Assembly: GCA_964508705.1 (NCBI GenBank)
Contig: CAZDUS010000001.1
Location: 62,001-126,000, forward strand
Source of the DNA: CAZDUS01 sp964508705
GTDB lineage: Bacteria > Verrucomicrobiota > Kiritimatiellia > CAIKKV01 > CAITUY01
Direction: 5' to 3'
DNA length: 64,000 nucleotides
Position 1 is the stretch's first letter. Each line of letters starts with the position of its first letter. Shown here piece after piece: positions 62,189-64,000 of the stretch. The notes beneath the pieces are model-generated. The model was not told where the DNA came from. It saw only the letters and a list, made by a program, of their open reading frames with translations, and searched no databases. The translations under genes were made by a program, and so were the position numbers.

Positions 62189-64000
62189 ATGCGCTCACAC
62201 ATTCATAAACGCAGCTTGATCTTGTGGGCGGTCATGTTCGGCTTGCTTGCCGCCTTCATAATGTTTGGCCCAATGCTGGCTGAGACAATACGGCATTCAG
62301 AATCCCATTATCGCTCAAAAATAGGAAACGCCTTGCGTGTGGCGGGCGTTGAAGCCTACTGGTCGATGGACGAGTTGGTGCTTTCCGAACAGGTCCACAA
62401 CGCGCTCATAACAACCGACGGAACCCGCCGGGTTCCGGGCGTAAAGGGATATGCCCGTGAGTTTATTTCCGAAGCCAATGGATACATTCGGACCGATCTG
62501 CCATATAATATTGCTCGCCCACCATTTACCTTCTCCTGCTGGCTGAAGTTCACAGACAACATTCCGGATCAAAGCATCTGCAAGTACCTCGTAACGAAAA
62601 ACGGTATCCTGACAACAGCCTTCTCTCATCAGGCATCTCCGCTGGGTTGGCCAATTGATATCCATAATCGGTTTTTCCATGTGGCGCTGACCCTTGACGG
62701 CTCCGCCAAAACGTCCAACGTCGTCGGACGTCTATATATAGATGGGAAACGCATAGCAGAGGCCCCGCTTGGATCCGTTTCAACGGATGGTCACCTGCTG
62801 TGTTTTGGTGAGGATCGCTGGACGCCACCGGCCCAATTTTCGCTTGATGAAGTAAGCCTATGGAATCGCTCGTTGTCGCCGGATGAAATCAGCCGTTTAT
62901 GCAAGCCCGGGCAAAGCATCCGCGCCAGAGGTGTCGCCATCCGCCGACTCAAATTGGCCGCCTGTGAATGGCTAGGCGAACTTATTCATTCAATAGACAC
63001 GGTAGCGGATTTGTTTAACCCCACCCTTAATCCCGGCCGACTGAACAGGATCGGCCTTGCCGATTTTTCACTCGTACTCTCTAAACGGGACATCAAGGCG
63101 TTCAATCGATATGTCAATGATAGGCTTGATGCGGGAATTTCAGTGTATGGGGTCTCGGAAAAACGCTGTATTTCCGTCCTTCGTGACGGTGCACTTGGTT
63201 CAGCAAGCATGCGTGTGCTGGGGTCACGTCAACGCTTTAAATACGGCCATCCGAAACCAAGTTATATCGTCACTGTGGACAATGATGCTGATAATGCTGG
63301 AATTGAAAAATGGCTGTTTCAAACCCCGGAGGAATCCCCGTTCCTCCTCCAGTTACTTGCTTCACAACTGGCGGAAGCCGTTCGCTACCCCGTGCAGGCT
63401 CCCGAATTATGCACGTTGAATATCAACGGGGGACAACCGGGGCTATACCTGTTTGAGAAGCTTCAAGTTGAACGCAGCCTTCCTTCGGTATCAGCCACCA
63501 ATGGATGGAAGCAATGCCTGAAGGTTCTCCCTGTATGCTCCTCCGAAATCTTGCGAACATTTGACTCCCTGGCAGATCAATATGAACCCGTTTTCACCAG
63601 TGATAAGAAGAGCCCACTGAATCGTCGGGAAATGGCATGGGCCATAGAGCGGCAGCGAAAACAATTACTCGCCTTTCTCGAGAAGCCTGATGTTTGGTCC
63701 AATGAGATGCTGGTCAAACGGGTCTGTGACTATATCGCGCCGGAATTGTTTCTTGGACAAAATCTGATGGCGTGCAGTATCCGCACCGCGCTGGACTTTA
63801 GCGCGACGAATATCAACGGGGTGGCGATTTCATTTCAAAGCCTTTCACCAGAACTGCTGGATAACCATGGCCGTATCTTGGAGGGTCTGGACAGCCCTGT
63901 GGACCGGAACGTGTCGGTGCAAGTCACCGCGAGACGTGGCGGAGTGGAAATGAACAAGACGTTGCGGTTCACAATAGCAGGCAGTGGGCGGCGTCTCCCC
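62189..64000 (+). CDS. LamG-like / CotH-like exported protein (cut by right window edge)
   Basis: 604 codons open to the window edge; ATG 62189 follows AGGAT. An N-terminal membrane anchor (LILWAVMFGLLAAFIMFGPM) leads to a concanavalin/LamG-like domain (about 55-235: AYWSMDELVLSEQVHNALIT, FTFSCWLKFTDN, FHVALTLDGS, GRLYIDGKRIAEAPLG, LDEVSLWNRSLSPDEISRLC). Further in, ESPFLLQLLASQLAEAVRYP and LNINGGQPGLYLFEKLQVER resemble CotH kinase domains, in the NG-x-x-GLY strand and the following Glu/Lys. With the VTC and DUF4956 genes (gaps 5 and 32 bases) this makes the three-gene module. The end of the gene is not seen. Confidence 0.7.
   Translation, partial: MRSHIHKRSLILWAVMFGLLAAFIMFGPMLAETIRHSESHYRSKIGNALRVAGVEAYWSMDELVLSEQVHNALITTDGTRRVPGVKGYAREFISEANGYIRTDLPYNIARPPFTFSCWLKFTDNIPDQSICKYLVTKNGILTTAFSHQASPLGWPIDIHNRFFHVALTLDGSAKTSNVVGRLYIDGKRIAEAPLGSVSTDGHLLCFGEDRWTPPAQFSLDEVSLWNRSLSPDEISRLCKPGQSIRARGVAIRRLKLAACEWLGELIHSIDTVADLFNPTLNPGRLNRIGLADFSLVLSKRDIKAFNRYVNDRLDAGISVYGVSEKRCISVLRDGALGSASMRVLGSRQRFKYGHPKPSYIVTVDNDADNAGIEKWLFQTPEESPFLLQLLASQLAEAVRYPVQAPELCTLNINGGQPGLYLFEKLQVERSLPSVSATNGWKQCLKVLPVCSSEILRTFDSLADQYEPVFTSDKKSPLNRREMAWAIERQRKQLLAFLEKPDVWSNEMLVKRVCDYIAPELFLGQNLMACSIRTALDFSATNINGVAISFQSLSPELLDNHGRILEGLDSPVDRNVSVQVTARRGGVEMNKTLRFTIAGSGRRLP

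Noticed and set aside
1..64000. CRISPR arrays, rRNA operons, prophage modules, riboswitches
   Set aside because: No direct repeats with regular unique spacers, no rRNA-like conserved stretches, no phage structural or integrase genes, and no leader I could match to a known riboswitch. Only one tRNA was found by eye; a covariance search would settle the others.

Overview
The window looks like chromosomal DNA from a Gram-negative, probably strictly anaerobic bacterium, most plausibly of the PVC group (Kiritimatiellota / Lentisphaerota / Verrucomicrobiota). That placement is inference. It rests on a zinc-ribbon Ser/Thr kinase with an HGD catalytic loop, a GHL10-type lipoprotein, an AraC/UroD-like divergent pair, an LpxC homologue, an [FeFe]-hydrogenase maturase (HydG) together with [NiFe]-hydrogenase maturation genes, and PEP carboxykinase. 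There is one tRNA gene and no rRNA or CRISPR array.

Layout. 1-4.3 kb: a minus-strand envelope operon (SGNH protein, MBOAT acyltransferase, BioC, and a GT39-like membrane protein cut by the left edge). 4.6-6.8 kb: tRNA-Ser, then rpsB-tsf with a promoter, a three-hairpin leader and a strong terminator. 6.8-7.0 kb: a MITE-like element. 7.1-14 kb: secretion-related orphans (GspE-N-like, GspB-like), a TPR/ABC-2/PHP-like operon and a GHL10 lipoprotein. 14-20.6 kb: a helicase-associated-domain protein and the carA-guaA-mpg-thioredoxin-like-SDR operon. 20.8-29 kb: hydG-dciA, a large Ser/Thr kinase, lgt-rluD, lysA-dapA.

29-35.5 kb is a hydrogenase maturation operon (hypD, hypE, hypA, a fusion gene, hypB, CBS protein). 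The fusion gene joins a soluble histidine kinase to a CoA-disulfide-reductase-like flavoprotein and a rhodanese domain, and is the most unusual coding sequence here. hypC and hypF are not in the window. 35.6-39.4 kb: an LpxC paralogue with an altered metal site, and an overlapping FAD oxidoreductase / metallopeptidase / Nif3 operon. 39.7-46.7 kb: GDP-fucose synthesis (gmd, fcl), a GT2-flippase fusion preceded by a remnant of sua5, a GmhB-type phosphatase, and pckG. 47-57.7 kb: leuS, a probably acquired hybrid histidine kinase with a transposase scrap behind it, then a four-gene nucleotide-sugar pathway. 57.7-64 kb: a membrane protein, the UroD-like/AraC pair, and a VTC domain - DUF4956 - LamG/CotH-like cluster running off the right edge.

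The gaps between genes hold two kinds of dispersed repeat: tracts with 7-base periodicity built on YCTGAAN, found at eight places, and short perfect hairpins whose stems differ by compensating changes while their loops stay constant.
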